A DNA stretch of 38,223 bases. It comes from an uncultured Roseateles sp. (lineage in GTDB: Bacteria > Pseudomonadota > Gammaproteobacteria > Burkholderiales > Burkholderiaceae). The notes beneath the pieces are model-generated. The model made no database searches and was not told where the DNA came from. It was given only the letters and a program-made list of their open reading frames with translations. Both the position numbers and the translations under genes were made by a program. The stretch spans positions 1 through 38,223 of the forward strand of contig CAMPJJ010000049.1 in NCBI GenBank assembly GCA_946886855.1, in the 5' to 3' direction. Positions 31,083 through 38,223 of this stretch are shown here, piece after piece. The first letter of the stretch is position 1; every line of letters starts with the position of its first letter.

Positions 31083-32422
31083 GCCGCGCGCCATTGAATC
31101 TGCCGCGCCTCGCGTGGCGCTACCTCTGGGCGCGTCCGATGCTGACGGCCTTGAACCTGATGCTGCTGAGCCTCGGCCTGGCGGCGGTCGGCTTCGTCGT
31201 CCTGGTCGGCGAGCAGATGGAGCAAGGGCTGAAGCGCGACCTGGGCGGCATCGACCTGGTCGTGGGCGCGAAGGGCAGTCCGATGCAGATCCTGCTGGCG
31301 GGCGTGTTCCACCTGGACCAGTCGACCGGCAACATCCCGCTGCGCACCGTGTCGCAGCTGCGCGCGCAGCCGCTGGTCGCGCAGGCGGTGCCGATCTCGC
31401 TCGGCGACAGCTTCCAGGGCTTCCGCATCGTCGGCACGACGGCCGACTATCTGGCGCTGTACCGACTGTCGCTGGCGCGGGGCGAGTCGTGGAAGGCGCC
31501 GATGCAGGCGGTGCTCGGCGCGGAAGTGGCCAGACGATCCGGCCTGAAGCCGGGCGACCGCTTCCACGGCACCCACGGACTCGCGTCCGGCGGCGACGAG
31601 CACGACGAGGCCTACGAGGTCGCCGGCGTGCTGGCGCCGACAGGGGGCGTCGTCGATCGGCTCGTGCTGACGGACCTTGCGTCGGTCTGGGAAGCGCATG
31701 CCGCGCACGGGCATGGGAAGTCGGCGGGCGGGGGCGGCGACCAACACGACCAACATGGGCACGAGGGGCACGAGGGGCACGAAGGGCACGACGCGCACGA
31801 AGCTCACGAAGGGCAGGGCGCACGCAATGCCCACGAGGCCGGCGACACCCATGAGGCTCACCTGGACGAGGCCTCGCTGGAGGTCAGCATGGTGCTGGTC
31901 CGCTACCGCAGCCCGCTGGCCGCGGTGATGCTGCCGCGCTGGGTGAATGCCCAGCCGGGCCTGCAGGCCTCCGTGCCGGCGCTGGAAACGGCGCGGCTGC
32001 TGAGCATGGTCGGCGTGGGCGTCGACGTGCTGCGCGGCTTCGGCGGCGTGCTGCTGCTGGCGGCGGCCCTGTCCGTGCTGGTGGCGCTGCTGCACGCGGT
32101 GCGCGAGCGCCAGGGCGATCTCGCGATGCTGCGGATGCTCGGCGCCACGCCGCTGCGCGTCGCCGCGCTGATCGCGATGGAGGCGCTGATGCTGGCGGGC
32201 CTGGCGACGCTGCTGGCGCTCGGCCTCGCCCACGCGCTGACCGCGGGGCTGGGCGCGGTGCTGGCGCAGCAGCAGTCGCTGCGGATCTCCGGCGCCTGGG
32301 TGTCGGGATGGGAGGCGCTCGTGCCCGCGCTGGCGCTCGGCCTGGCCTTGCTCGCCGCGGCCTGGCCGGCGTGGCGCGCCTACCGGCTCGACGTCACCGA
32401 GCTGCTCCAGACGCCGCGGTGA
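31079..32422 (+). CDS. FtsX-type ABC permease with a His-rich periplasmic insertion
   Basis: A 447-residue permease with the FtsX/MacB topology: one N-terminal membrane helix (about 20-42), a large periplasmic loop, and three helices at about 310-335, 360-390 and 410-435. The motif VGAKGSPMQILLAGVFHLDQSTGNIPL early in the loop marks the branch next to DUF3299 proteins, as in P. aeruginosa PA4065. Within the loop, residues about 206-262 form an insertion with 14 His among roughly 58 residues, including four GHE/GHD units from a 9-bp repeat and flanked by further His. It looks like a zinc or copper buffer facing the periplasm. Its ATG overlaps the ATPase stop (ATGA). The transported substrate may be a lipoprotein, a metal complex, or neither; this is not known for the family. 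Confidence 0.85.
   Translation: MSRAPLNLPRLAWRYLWARPMLTALNLMLLSLGLAAVGFVVLVGEQMEQGLKRDLGGIDLVVGAKGSPMQILLAGVFHLDQSTGNIPLRTVSQLRAQPLVAQAVPISLGDSFQGFRIVGTTADYLALYRLSLARGESWKAPMQAVLGAEVARRSGLKPGDRFHGTHGLASGGDEHDEAYEVAGVLAPTGGVVDRLVLTDLASVWEAHAAHGHGKSAGGGGDQHDQHGHEGHEGHEGHDAHEAHEGQGARNAHEAGDTHEAHLDEASLEVSMVLVRYRSPLAAVMLPRWVNAQPGLQASVPALETARLLSMVGVGVDVLRGFGGVLLLAAALSVLVALLHAVRERQGDLAMLRMLGATPLRVAALIAMEALMLAGLATLLALGLAHALTAGLGAVLAQQQSLRISGAWVSGWEALVPALALGLALLAAAWPAWRAYRLDVTELLQTPR
31757..31810 (+). repeat. 9-bp GGGCACGAG repeat encoding Gly-His-Glu
   Basis: Six units, the first two perfect and the rest with one to three changes, build the densest part of the His-rich periplasmic loop of the permease. 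Expansion or loss of a unit adds or removes one His without a frameshift. Confidence 0.85.
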
Positions 32423-32564
32423 ACCGGCGTTGGCCTCGGCGCCGGATGGAACGGCGGACCCGAGGCTGAACGCGGCTCGCCCGGCGCTTGCGCCGGACGG
32501 TCATCGAGCCGGTGCACAATGTTGAGCTTCACGCGGCCCTGAGGCCGCATTCACGCCCCCATCG
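32423..32564 (+). promoter_or_regulatory. Gap with two hairpins and a -10 candidate before the DUF3299 gene
   Basis: CCGGCGC-TT-GCGCCGG (32481-32496) lies behind the permease gene and may slow or stop the transcript, although no T-run follows. CACAAT at 32515-32520 is a -10 candidate. GCGGCC/GGCCGC (32533-32548, loop CTGA) would lie in the leader of the next transcript. I could not recognise an AT-rich Zur palindrome. Confidence 0.4.
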
Positions 32565-33131
32565 ATGACTCCTCGCTCCACCCTTGCTGCAACGCCCGCC
32601 CGCCGGGCCGCGATCGCGCTCGTGGCGATCGTCGTGGCGGGCGCCGCCGTCGCTCAGACAACGACCCCGCCGTCAGCGACTGGTTCCGCCACGTCCGGCG
32701 CCGTGGTCCCGATGGGCTCCGGCCCCGGCTACCACGACCCCCGCAGCCCCTTCAAGCCGCTGCAGGAGGTCGACGGCGTCGTCAGCTGGAAGCTGCTGTC
32801 CTCGGTCACCGTGAAGGCGGACAAGAGCAAGGTCATCCCGAGCTTCCCGTCCGGCGTGCTGGCGTTGAACCAGCGCACGGTGAAGGTCCAGGGATTCATG
32901 ATGCCGCTGGAGCCGGGCGACAGGCAGAGCCACTTCCTGCTGTCGTCGGTGCCCACGAGCTGCTCGTTCTGCGTGCCGGCCGGCCCCGAAGGCCTGGTCG
33001 AGGTCCGCAGCAAGACCCCCGTGCGCTACACGTTGGACGTCGTGACCGTGGAGGGCCAGATGGCCGTCCTCAACGACGATCCCTACGGCATGTTCTATCG
33101 CGTGACGGACGCCGTCCGCGCGCCACGCTGA
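32565..33131 (+). CDS. DUF3299 domain periplasmic protein
   Basis: A 188-residue protein with a signal peptide ending AGAAVAQ (about residue 31) and a DUF3299 domain: VVSWKLLSSVTV, VIPSFPSGVLALNQRTVKVQGFMMPLEPGDRQSHFLLSSVPTSCSFCVPAGPEGLVEV, and a closing DPYGMFYRVTDA. The CSFC pair is a conserved feature of the family and may bind metal or form a disulfide. DUF3299 genes usually follow an ABC ATPase and FtsX-type permease, as PA4066 follows PA4064-PA4065. Here the gap to the permease is 142 bp, and the next gene starts 15 bases after the stop. Confidence 0.82.
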   Translation: MTPRSTLAATPARRAAIALVAIVVAGAAVAQTTTPPSATGSATSGAVVPMGSGPGYHDPRSPFKPLQEVDGVVSWKLLSSVTVKADKSKVIPSFPSGVLALNQRTVKVQGFMMPLEPGDRQSHFLLSSVPTSCSFCVPAGPEGLVEVRSKTPVRYTLDVVTVEGQMAVLNDDPYGMFYRVTDAVRAPR

Positions 33132-33146
33132 CACCGGCCGGTCGCC

Positions 33147-33623
33147 ATGTCGCGCTCGTCCGCCATCGCCTTGACCCGCCAGCAGCGCTGGTGGATCTGG
33201 CTGTGCGTGGCCGCGGTGATGGGTTTCCAGGCGCTCGGTCTGGTGCACCGGACGCTGCACGGATCGCCGGCCGTGGCGTCGCGTCTGGCGTTCACGGTCG
33301 CGGCGCTCGCCGCGGCGGCTGAGGCGACCGTCGACGCCAAGGAGGCCACCGCCGCTGTCGCGTCCGATGCCGGAGCCGGCAACGGCACCGCCATGGCCGC
33401 CGCGATGACCACGGACGACGGCGATAGGCCGCGCTTCGGCCACGCCGCCGGCACGCCGGACTGCCAACTCCTCGACCAGCTCAGCCACGTGCTGGGCCCC
33501 ATCGTCCAGGCCTCCGCGTGGGCCGCGCTGCCGCCGGACATCCCCACCGGCGTCGACCAGCCGCATGACGCCATGCTCGCGCAGCAATGGCGCAAAGGCG
33601 CCCGCGGGCCGCCGAGAGCCTGA
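33147..33623 (+). CDS. Small single-span membrane protein with H-x3-H and Cys sites, upstream of a ZnuD-like receptor
   Basis: The 158-residue protein has one hydrophobic segment (about residues 15-33, WWIWLCVAAVMGFQALGLV), followed at once by His34-x3-His38, an Ala-rich linker with many Asp and Thr, and a C-terminal region with GHAAGTPDCQLLDQLSH (Cys106, His114). The plan matches the protein at 1877-2335: membrane segment, H-x3-H, low-complexity linker, D-x-C near the end. Both lie directly upstream of a TonB receptor. A role as a periplasmic metal chaperone is plausible but not shown. It starts 15 bases behind the DUF3299 gene and so shares its transcript. The family is not firmly recognised. 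Confidence 0.68.
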   Translation: MSRSSAIALTRQQRWWIWLCVAAVMGFQALGLVHRTLHGSPAVASRLAFTVAALAAAAEATVDAKEATAAVASDAGAGNGTAMAAAMTTDDGDRPRFGHAAGTPDCQLLDQLSHVLGPIVQASAWAALPPDIPTGVDQPHDAMLAQQWRKGARGPPRA

Positions 33624-33778
33624 CACCTCCATCGATTCCGCCCTCGCTCAGGCGCGCCCGTCGGCGCGACCGGGCCGTCCGCGCATGCTGTCGGCATCGC
33701 CGCGTGCCGGTCTGCGAGGGCACTCCCAGAATTTGATGGCGCCGCGGCGTTCCGCCGCCGGTGCTCGAGAGTGTTCCC

Positions 33779-35965
33779 ATGGCTTTCCTGTCCACTTCGA
33801 TCCGTTCGTCGGCGTCTTCGCGCGCCCCTTTCCAACCCACACTGCTGGCCATCGCCCTGAGCGTCGCCGCAGGCGGCGCCTGGGCGCAGCAGGCACCGGC
33901 CGCGACCGTGCCTGCAAATGCGTCGGCACCCGCATCGGCACCTTCATCGGCGCCTCCGGCCTCGGGCACCATTTCGTCCGCGGCCGACGCCGGCACCGCG
34001 TCCGGCGGGGCAGACCGCCCTCACAAGCACAAGCTCGACGTGGTCGTCGTGACCGGCAATCCGCTGAGCCAGAAGGAGCTTGCCGCGCCGGTGCAGGTGT
34101 TGAGCGGCGACGCGCTGACGCTCAAGCGCGGCGCCAGCCTGGGCGAGACGCTCGACGGCATGGCTGGCGTGGGCTCGACCTACTTCGGCCCCAACAGCAA
34201 CCGGCCGACGATGCGCGGCCTCGACGGTGACCGCGTGCGCATGCTCAGCAACTCCGGCGCTTCCGTCGACGCGTCCAGCCTGAGCTTCGACCACGCGCTG
34301 CCGGTCGATCCGCTGGTGCTGACGCGTGTCGAGGTGCTGCGCGGCGCGGCCGCGCTGCAGTACGGCGGCAACGCGATCGGCGGCGTCGTCAACGCGATCG
34401 ACAACCGCATCCCGCGCCTGGCCCAGCCCGGGCTGAACGGCGCGGCGGAGCTGCGCCTGGGCGGCGCCTCGAACGAACGCGGCGGCGCGGTCGTGCTCGA
34501 CGGCGGCACGACCGGCTTCGCCTGGCACGTGGACGCGGCCGACCGTCGCGCCGACGACCAGCGCGTGCCGCGCTTCCAGAGCGAGGACGGCTCGTCGACG
34601 CACGTCCGCAACTCCGACAGCCACGGCCGCAGCGGCGCGGTGGGCGGTTCGCTGCTGTTCTCGCAGGGCTACGCCGGCGTGTCGGTCGAGGACTATCACA
34701 ACGACTACGGCGTCACCGTCGAGCCCGACGTGCGCATCGAGATGCAGCGCCAGCGCCTCGCGACCGCCGGCGAATGGCGCGATCCGCTGCCGGGCCTGGC
34801 GCGCGTGACCTGGCAGTTCGCGAGCAGCCGCTACAAGCACCAGGAAGTGGAGGGCAGCGGCGAGGTCGGCACCGTGTTCTCGTCCGACGGCAAGGACGGC
34901 CGCATCGAGGCGACGCATTCGGCTCTCCAGGGCGACTGGGGCACGATGCAGGGGGTGCTCGGCTGGCAATGGGAACTCAGCGATTTCTCTGCCCTCGGCG
35001 AGGAGGCGCTGGTCCCGGGCACCAAGACCCGCAACAACGCGCTGTTCCTGATCGAGCAGTTCCGCTCGGGTCCTTGGAGTCTGCAGGCTGGCGCGCGCGC
35101 GGAGCGCGTCAACATCGGCTCGACCGGCGGCGACGAGGAGCGCTTCGGCGATCCGGTGACGCGGCGCTTCAGCCCGAAGAGCTTCTCGCTGAGCGGTGCC
35201 TACGAGCTGGGCAACGGCTTCAGCCTGTCGAGCAACCTGAGCAGCAGCCAGCGCGCGCCGACCTTCTACGAGCTCTTCGCCAACGGCGTGCACGTGGCGT
35301 CGGGTGCCTACGAGGTGGGCGACATCAACCTGGGCCTGGAGCGCGCGAAGGCGGTCGACCTCGGCCTGCACTGGAAGCAGGGGGACGCGAAGTGGAGCGT
35401 GCAGGTCTACCAGACGCGCTTCGCCAACTACATCGCGCTGGACGCGAGCGGCCGCAGCATCGAGGAGGTCGGCGAGGATGGCGAGATCGCCTCGGTGCCC
35501 GAGTACCTCTACCGCGGCGTGCGCGCCCGGATGCACGGCGTGGAGCTGGAAGGCAAGCAGCCGCTGTCCAGGCTCGCGGGCTGGGACCTGACGCTGGGCA
35601 CCACGATCGACCTGGTGCGCGGCACCAACCGCGACACCAACGAGCCGCTGCCGCGGCTGGCGCCGGTGCGGGGCAGTGTGTCCATCCAGGCGGAGCGGGG
35701 TCCGTGGCTGGTCCAGGCGGAACTGCGCGGCGCGCTGCGCCAGGACCGCGTGCCGGCGTTGGATACGCCGACGGCCGGCTACGGCATCCTGCGGCTGAAC
35801 ATCGCGCGCCACTTCGACATCGGCAACCTGGACGCGATGTGGTACGTCAAGCTGGACAACCTGGCCAACAAGCTGGCCTACAACGCCGGCAGCGTGCAGA
35901 CCATCCGCGAGCTCACGCCGCTGCCGGGGCGCAGCCTCTTCGCGGGCCTGCAGGTGAAGTTCTGA
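33779..35965 (+). CDS. znuD: TonB-dependent receptor, ZnuD-like (zinc uptake)
   Basis: A 728-residue outer membrane receptor. The signal peptide ends GGAWAQ (about residue 36), and a disordered Ala/Ser/Pro segment leads to HKHKLDVVVVTGNPLSQKELAAPVQVLSG. The plug has NRPTMRGLDGDRVRML, SSLSFDHALPVDPLVLTRVEVLRGAAALQYGGNAIGGVVNAIDNRIP, which is the ZnuD signature; the barrel ends in the terminal Phe of GLQVKF. ZnuD of Neisseria imports zinc across the outer membrane under Zur control. I chose the ATG at 33779, with GAGAG seven bases upstream; a GTG at 33761 would add six residues. The 155 bp before it include a 6-bp hairpin (GCGGCG-TTC-CGCCGC) but no clear Zur box. Copper or heme remain possible ligands. 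Confidence 0.87.
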   Translation: MAFLSTSIRSSASSRAPFQPTLLAIALSVAAGGAWAQQAPAATVPANASAPASAPSSAPPASGTISSAADAGTASGGADRPHKHKLDVVVVTGNPLSQKELAAPVQVLSGDALTLKRGASLGETLDGMAGVGSTYFGPNSNRPTMRGLDGDRVRMLSNSGASVDASSLSFDHALPVDPLVLTRVEVLRGAAALQYGGNAIGGVVNAIDNRIPRLAQPGLNGAAELRLGGASNERGGAVVLDGGTTGFAWHVDAADRRADDQRVPRFQSEDGSSTHVRNSDSHGRSGAVGGSLLFSQGYAGVSVEDYHNDYGVTVEPDVRIEMQRQRLATAGEWRDPLPGLARVTWQFASSRYKHQEVEGSGEVGTVFSSDGKDGRIEATHSALQGDWGTMQGVLGWQWELSDFSALGEEALVPGTKTRNNALFLIEQFRSGPWSLQAGARAERVNIGSTGGDEERFGDPVTRRFSPKSFSLSGAYELGNGFSLSSNLSSSQRAPTFYELFANGVHVASGAYEVGDINLGLERAKAVDLGLHWKQGDAKWSVQVYQTRFANYIALDASGRSIEEVGEDGEIASVPEYLYRGVRARMHGVELEGKQPLSRLAGWDLTLGTTIDLVRGTNRDTNEPLPRLAPVRGSVSIQAERGPWLVQAELRGALRQDRVPALDTPTAGYGILRLNIARHFDIGNLDAMWYVKLDNLANKLAYNAGSVQTIRELTPLPGRSLFAGLQVKF

Positions 35966-35968
35966 GCG

Positions 35969-36604
35969 TCAGGGCGCGAGCCGTTCGCGGATCCACTCGC
36001 TGCCTTCGCGGCGATACACCAGCCGATCATGCAGCCGCGACTTGCGCCCCTGCCAGAACTCCCAGCGCTCGGGCACGAGCCGGTACCCGCCCCAGTGCGG
36101 CGGCCGGCTCGGGCTGAGCCCGTGCTGCGCGGCGGCCTTGGCGGCGTTGGCCACCAGCACCGCGCGCGAGGAGATCACCTGGCTCTGCGGCGAGGCCCAC
36201 GCACCCAGGCGCGAGTCCAGCGGCCGCGACGCGAAGTAGGCGTCGGACTGCGCCGCGTCGACCTGCTCGACGGCGCCTTCGATGCGGACCACGCGTTCCA
36301 GCTCGACCCAGTGGAACTGCAGGGCGGCGAACGGATGCAGCGCCAGCTCGCGGCCCTTGCGGCTGTCATAGTTGGTGTACCAGACGAGGCCGCGTTCCTC
36401 GATGTCCTTGATCAGCACGATGCGGGTGGACGGCCGTCCATCCGGACCGACGGTCGCCAGCGTCATCGCATTGGGTTCGGGCACCTTGGCGTCCAGCGCC
36501 TGCTGGAACCATTCCCGGAATTGCCGGAGCGGCTCGGCCGCGGACTGCTGTTCATCGAGCTCGGCGCGCTCGTAGCTCTTTCGAAGGTCGGAGAGTTTGT
36601 CCAT
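35969..36604 (-). CDS. pdxH: Pyridoxamine 5'-phosphate oxidase
   Basis: PdxH oxidises pyridoxine or pyridoxamine phosphate to pyridoxal phosphate, with FMN and oxygen. The 211-residue protein has the standard segments [82 protein letters not shown], and the C-terminal [19 protein letters not shown] that binds the substrate phosphate and FMN. I chose the ATG at 36604 because it opens with [12 protein letters not shown], the usual beginning of the family; the frame continues to 36739 as filler. A GATACT -10 candidate lies seven bases before the ATG. It is convergent with the ZnuD-like gene, with three bases between the stops. Confidence 0.96.
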   Translation of the reverse strand: MDKLSDLRKSYERAELDEQQSAAEPLRQFREWFQQALDAKVPEPNAMTLATVGPDGRPSTRIVLIKDIEERGLVWYTNYDSRKGRELALHPFAALQFHWVELERVVRIEGAVEQVDAAQSDAYFASRPLDSRLGAWASPQSQVISSRAVLVANAAKAAAQHGLSPSRPPHWGGYRLVPERWEFWQGRKSRLHDRLVYRREGSEWIRERLAP

Positions 36605-36617
36605 CTTTCGGAGTATC
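36605..36617 (-). promoter_or_regulatory. pdxH -10 candidate seven bases before the start codon
   Basis: On the minus strand GATACT (36617-36612) is followed by seven bases and the pdxH ATG. No proper -35 and no Shine-Dalgarno are visible. The spacing is the same as for ribBA and suits a leaderless message. Confidence 0.35.
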
Positions 36618-36636
36618 GGGCGAATCCTTAAGTAAA

Positions 36637-36666
36637 GCTCCCACCCTGGAAACTCCGGGTGGGAGC
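36637..36666. repeat. Perfect 10-bp inverted repeat between pdxH and the nucleotidyltransferase gene
   Basis: GCTCCCACCC and GGGTGGGAGC flank ten bases. On the minus strand the hairpin is followed by TTTACTT, so it could stop a minus-strand transcript coming from the right before it enters pdxH. It could also be a protein-binding site between two divergent promoters. Confidence 0.6.
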
Positions 36667-36756
36667 GCTTTCGAGCCACAGGCATGCTTGGTCCCGTCGA
36701 GCCGCGCCGCAGAGCCTGGCCCAGGGGGATCGGGACCAAACCAGAAGGAAGTTCGC

Positions 36757-37401
36757 ATGAATCAGCGACGACCCGCCGTCGTCGTGCTCGCGGCAGGGCG
36801 CGGCCAGCGCTTTCGCGGCGAGGGCCACAAGCTGGAACAGGTCGTGAACGGAGACACCGTGCTGGCGCTGACCTTGCGTCAGACCATGGCGTCCGGCCTG
36901 CCGATGCTGGTGGTGACCTCGACCGCGTTGGCGCCTCTGGTCCGACGCCATGTGGCCTCGCGCGACATGCTGGTGCTGCCCGACCAGGACCGCCTCGGGC
37001 GCCCCGCGCCGCTGGGCATGGGGCATTCGATCGCGGCCGGGGTGGCCGCGACCGGGGATGCGCCCGGCTGGCTGATCCTGCCGGCCGACATGCCGATGGT
37101 GCGGTCCACCACGTTGGCCGCGGTCGCGCAGGCCATCGAGCACGACCCGATCGCGTATGCGCAGCACCGCGGGCGTCGCGGGCATCCGGTCGGGTTCAAC
37201 GCGGAGCTGTTCTCCGAGCTCGCCGGCCTGCAGGGCGACGAGGGCGCGCGCCGTCTGCTGGCGCGTTACCCGGCGCAGGCGGTCGACGTCGACGATCCGG
37301 GCGTGCTCATCGACGTGGACACCGTCGAGGACCTGCAACGCCTGGCCGTCGATCCGCTGAAGCCCCGCCCCAGCGGGGCAGGCATGCGGTCGCTGGGCTG
37401 A
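36757..37401 (+). CDS. Nucleotidyltransferase family protein, MocA-like
   Basis: A 214-residue protein with the nucleotidyltransferase opening [29 protein letters not shown] and the metal-binding [16 protein letters not shown], followed by [32 protein letters not shown] and [21 protein letters not shown]. This pattern is that of MocA/MobA-like enzymes, which add CMP or GMP to molybdopterin, but the group also contains sugar nucleotide and purine-catabolism accessory proteins. AAGGA lies about eight bases before the ATG. No molybdoenzyme gene is in the window, so the substrate is undecided. Confidence 0.75.
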   Translation: MNQRRPAVVVLAAGRGQRFRGEGHKLEQVVNGDTVLALTLRQTMASGLPMLVVTSTALAPLVRRHVASRDMLVLPDQDRLGRPAPLGMGHSIAAGVAATGDAPGWLILPADMPMVRSTTLAAVAQAIEHDPIAYAQHRGRRGHPVGFNAELFSELAGLQGDEGARRLLARYPAQAVDVDDPGVLIDVDTVEDLQRLAVDPLKPRPSGAGMRSLG

Positions 37402-37497
37402 AGCCCTCCCTCGTCCCCGGCGACTGCGTCGAGCACGCGGCGGGCCAGGCGCCGTTGAAAGCCCGTTCAGAGCCCGTTCCGGCCCGTTCTGGTCCGC
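37402..37497. other. Short gap with imperfect AGCCCGTTC repeats
   Basis: Between the convergent nucleotidyltransferase and ChaC-type genes the motif GCCCGTTC occurs three times (about 37459-37493) with 4- to 5-base spacing. No terminator with a T-run is present. Confidence 0.4.
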
Positions 37498-38121
37498 TCA
37501 AAGCCCATGCGACCGCGCCAGCGCCAGCTGGCGCTCCAGCGCGCGGTCGTGGATGCCGTGCTCGCGCAGGCAGGTCACGGCGCGTTGCAGGTAGTCGAGC
37601 GTCGTGCCGTACCGGCCGCGCGCGTGCCGCAGGATGTGCAGCAGCCGGTCGTCGGCGATGTCGCCCACCCAGCCCGGACTGCGCCGCGACAGCGTGAAGG
37701 CCAGCGCCTTGCGCGTGCCCAGCCCGTCGGCGCAGTGGCAGTCCAACCAGCGCGGCACGTAGGTGCCGACCACCATCTCGCGCAGCCACAGGCGGCGCAA
37801 GGTCGCCTCGCTGTCCTTGGGCTCGACCCGGTACATCAGACCCCGGCAACTGCCGCCCGACAGCAGCGTCATCACGAGCCCCGGCTGCTCGCTGCTGCCG
37901 CGGTTCACGAGCGAACGCAGGCGCAGCGCCCGGTGGTAGCCCTGGACCCTGGCCACCGAGGTCTGTGCAGGGTCAAAACCAGGGTTCCACATCAGGGACC
38001 CATAAGCGAACATCATCAGGCCGTGCTCACGGTCCCAGGTCCGCTCCGCCACCTCCAGCAACTGCTGGCTGTGGGCAGGCAGGTCTTCCAATCTGGCTTC
38101 GGCGAGGGGGTCGGCGATCAT
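37498..38121 (-). CDS. Gamma-glutamylcyclotransferase, ChaC type
   Basis: ChaC enzymes cleave glutathione to 5-oxoproline and Cys-Gly. The 207-residue protein has the family opening MMFAYGSLMWNPGFDPAQTSVARVQGYHRALRLRS, with the glycine loop YGSL that holds the gamma-glutamyl group, then GLVMTLLSGGSCRGLMYRV and LRRLWLREMVVGTYVPRWL, where the Glu of REM is at the expected place for catalysis. The C-terminal WVGDIADDRLLHILRHARGRYGTTLDYLQR is also usual. I chose the ATG at 38121 as the start before the conserved part; the frame is open further, toward the inverted repeat at the window edge. Confidence 0.88.
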   Translation of the reverse strand: MIADPLAEARLEDLPAHSQQLLEVAERTWDREHGLMMFAYGSLMWNPGFDPAQTSVARVQGYHRALRLRSLVNRGSSEQPGLVMTLLSGGSCRGLMYRVEPKDSEATLRRLWLREMVVGTYVPRWLDCHCADGLGTRKALAFTLSRRSPGWVGDIADDRLLHILRHARGRYGTTLDYLQRAVTCLREHGIHDRALERQLALARSHGL

Positions 38122-38150
38122 GGGGGTGATGCTGCCATAGCAGGACCGCC

Positions 38151-38223
38151 CCCCTGCAACGATCAGTGCGCTGGTCGCGAGGGCATGGGGCCCGGCCGGC
38201 CAGCGCACGGATCGTTGCAGGGG
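38151..38223. repeat. 24-bp near-perfect inverted repeat at the right edge of the window
   Basis: The arm at 38151-38174 (CCCCTGCAACGATC then a G/T-rich half ending CGCTGG) matches the reverse complement of 38200-38223 at 23 of 24 positions, with 25 bases between. The window ends on the last base of the second arm, so the repeat may extend further. It lies 29 bases upstream of the ChaC-type gene. Its nature is unknown. Confidence 0.8.

Noticed and set aside
32423..33778. Zur box before the DUF3299 or ZnuD-like gene, and a Fur box before the first TonB receptor
   Set aside because: No AT-rich palindrome close to either consensus is visible in these GC-rich gaps. Absence by eye does not exclude a diverged site.
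33761..33778. GTG start for the ZnuD-like receptor
   Set aside because: The ATG at 33779 has a better-placed GAGAG and a normal signal peptide.

Overview
The window is about 70% G+C and reads like a chromosomal segment of a beta-proteobacterium of the order Burkholderiales, probably the Roseateles/Mitsuaria/Rubrivivax side. The evidence is the gene order glyA-nrdR-(pilins)-ribD-ribBA-ribH-nusB, TACAAT-type -10 elements, and the style of the TonB receptors, UbiD and DUF748 proteins. I see no tRNA, rRNA, CRISPR array, transposase, integrase or phage gene. Both edges fall inside repeats (a CCGCAG hexamer run on the left, a 24-bp inverted repeat on the right), so this may be a whole draft contig.

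Layout. 1-1664: the 3' end of a Pro/Gln-rich protein and a membrane GAF-PAS sensor. 1665-5794: short tandem repeats, then a small His/Cys membrane protein, a siderophore-type TonB receptor and a DUF1624 membrane acyltransferase-like protein. 5855-9843: a lone branched-chain-type periplasmic binding protein, divergent from a GH15 glucosidase/trehalase-like enzyme that overlaps a glucose-1-dehydrogenase-like SDR, with a sigma-54-like promoter in front. 9886-12376: a divergent LysR/MFS drug-exporter pair. 12475-21186, all minus strand: glyA-nrdR, a terminator, a five-gene minor-pilin operon (fimT-pilE-pilW-pilX-pilV), then ribD, ribBA, ribH and nusB, closed by an intrinsic terminator. 21573-25301: a membrane-anchored lytic transglycosylase, ubiD and a YdcF-like protein. 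25390-29577: a 1395-residue DUF748/AsmA-like envelope protein. 29665-35965: a probable zinc acquisition locus made of msrA, an ABC ATPase, a His-rich FtsX-type permease, a DUF3299 protein, a small His/Cys membrane protein and a ZnuD-like TonB receptor. 35969-38121: pdxH, a MocA-like nucleotidyltransferase and a ChaC-type gamma-glutamylcyclotransferase.

Three things stand out. First, the zinc locus has a His-rich, repeat-built insertion in the periplasmic loop of its permease. Second, short in-frame repeats (6 or 9 bp units) recur in at least ten different genes, often right at the N-terminus and sometimes made of start codons. Third, both TonB receptors are preceded by a small protein of the same plan: one membrane segment, an H-x3-H pair, a low-complexity linker and a C-terminal Cys/His site. 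Several leader regions (fimT, glyA, slt) also carry strong RNA-level inverted repeats, and two cofactor genes (ribBA, pdxH) have a -10 hexamer placed as in leaderless genes.
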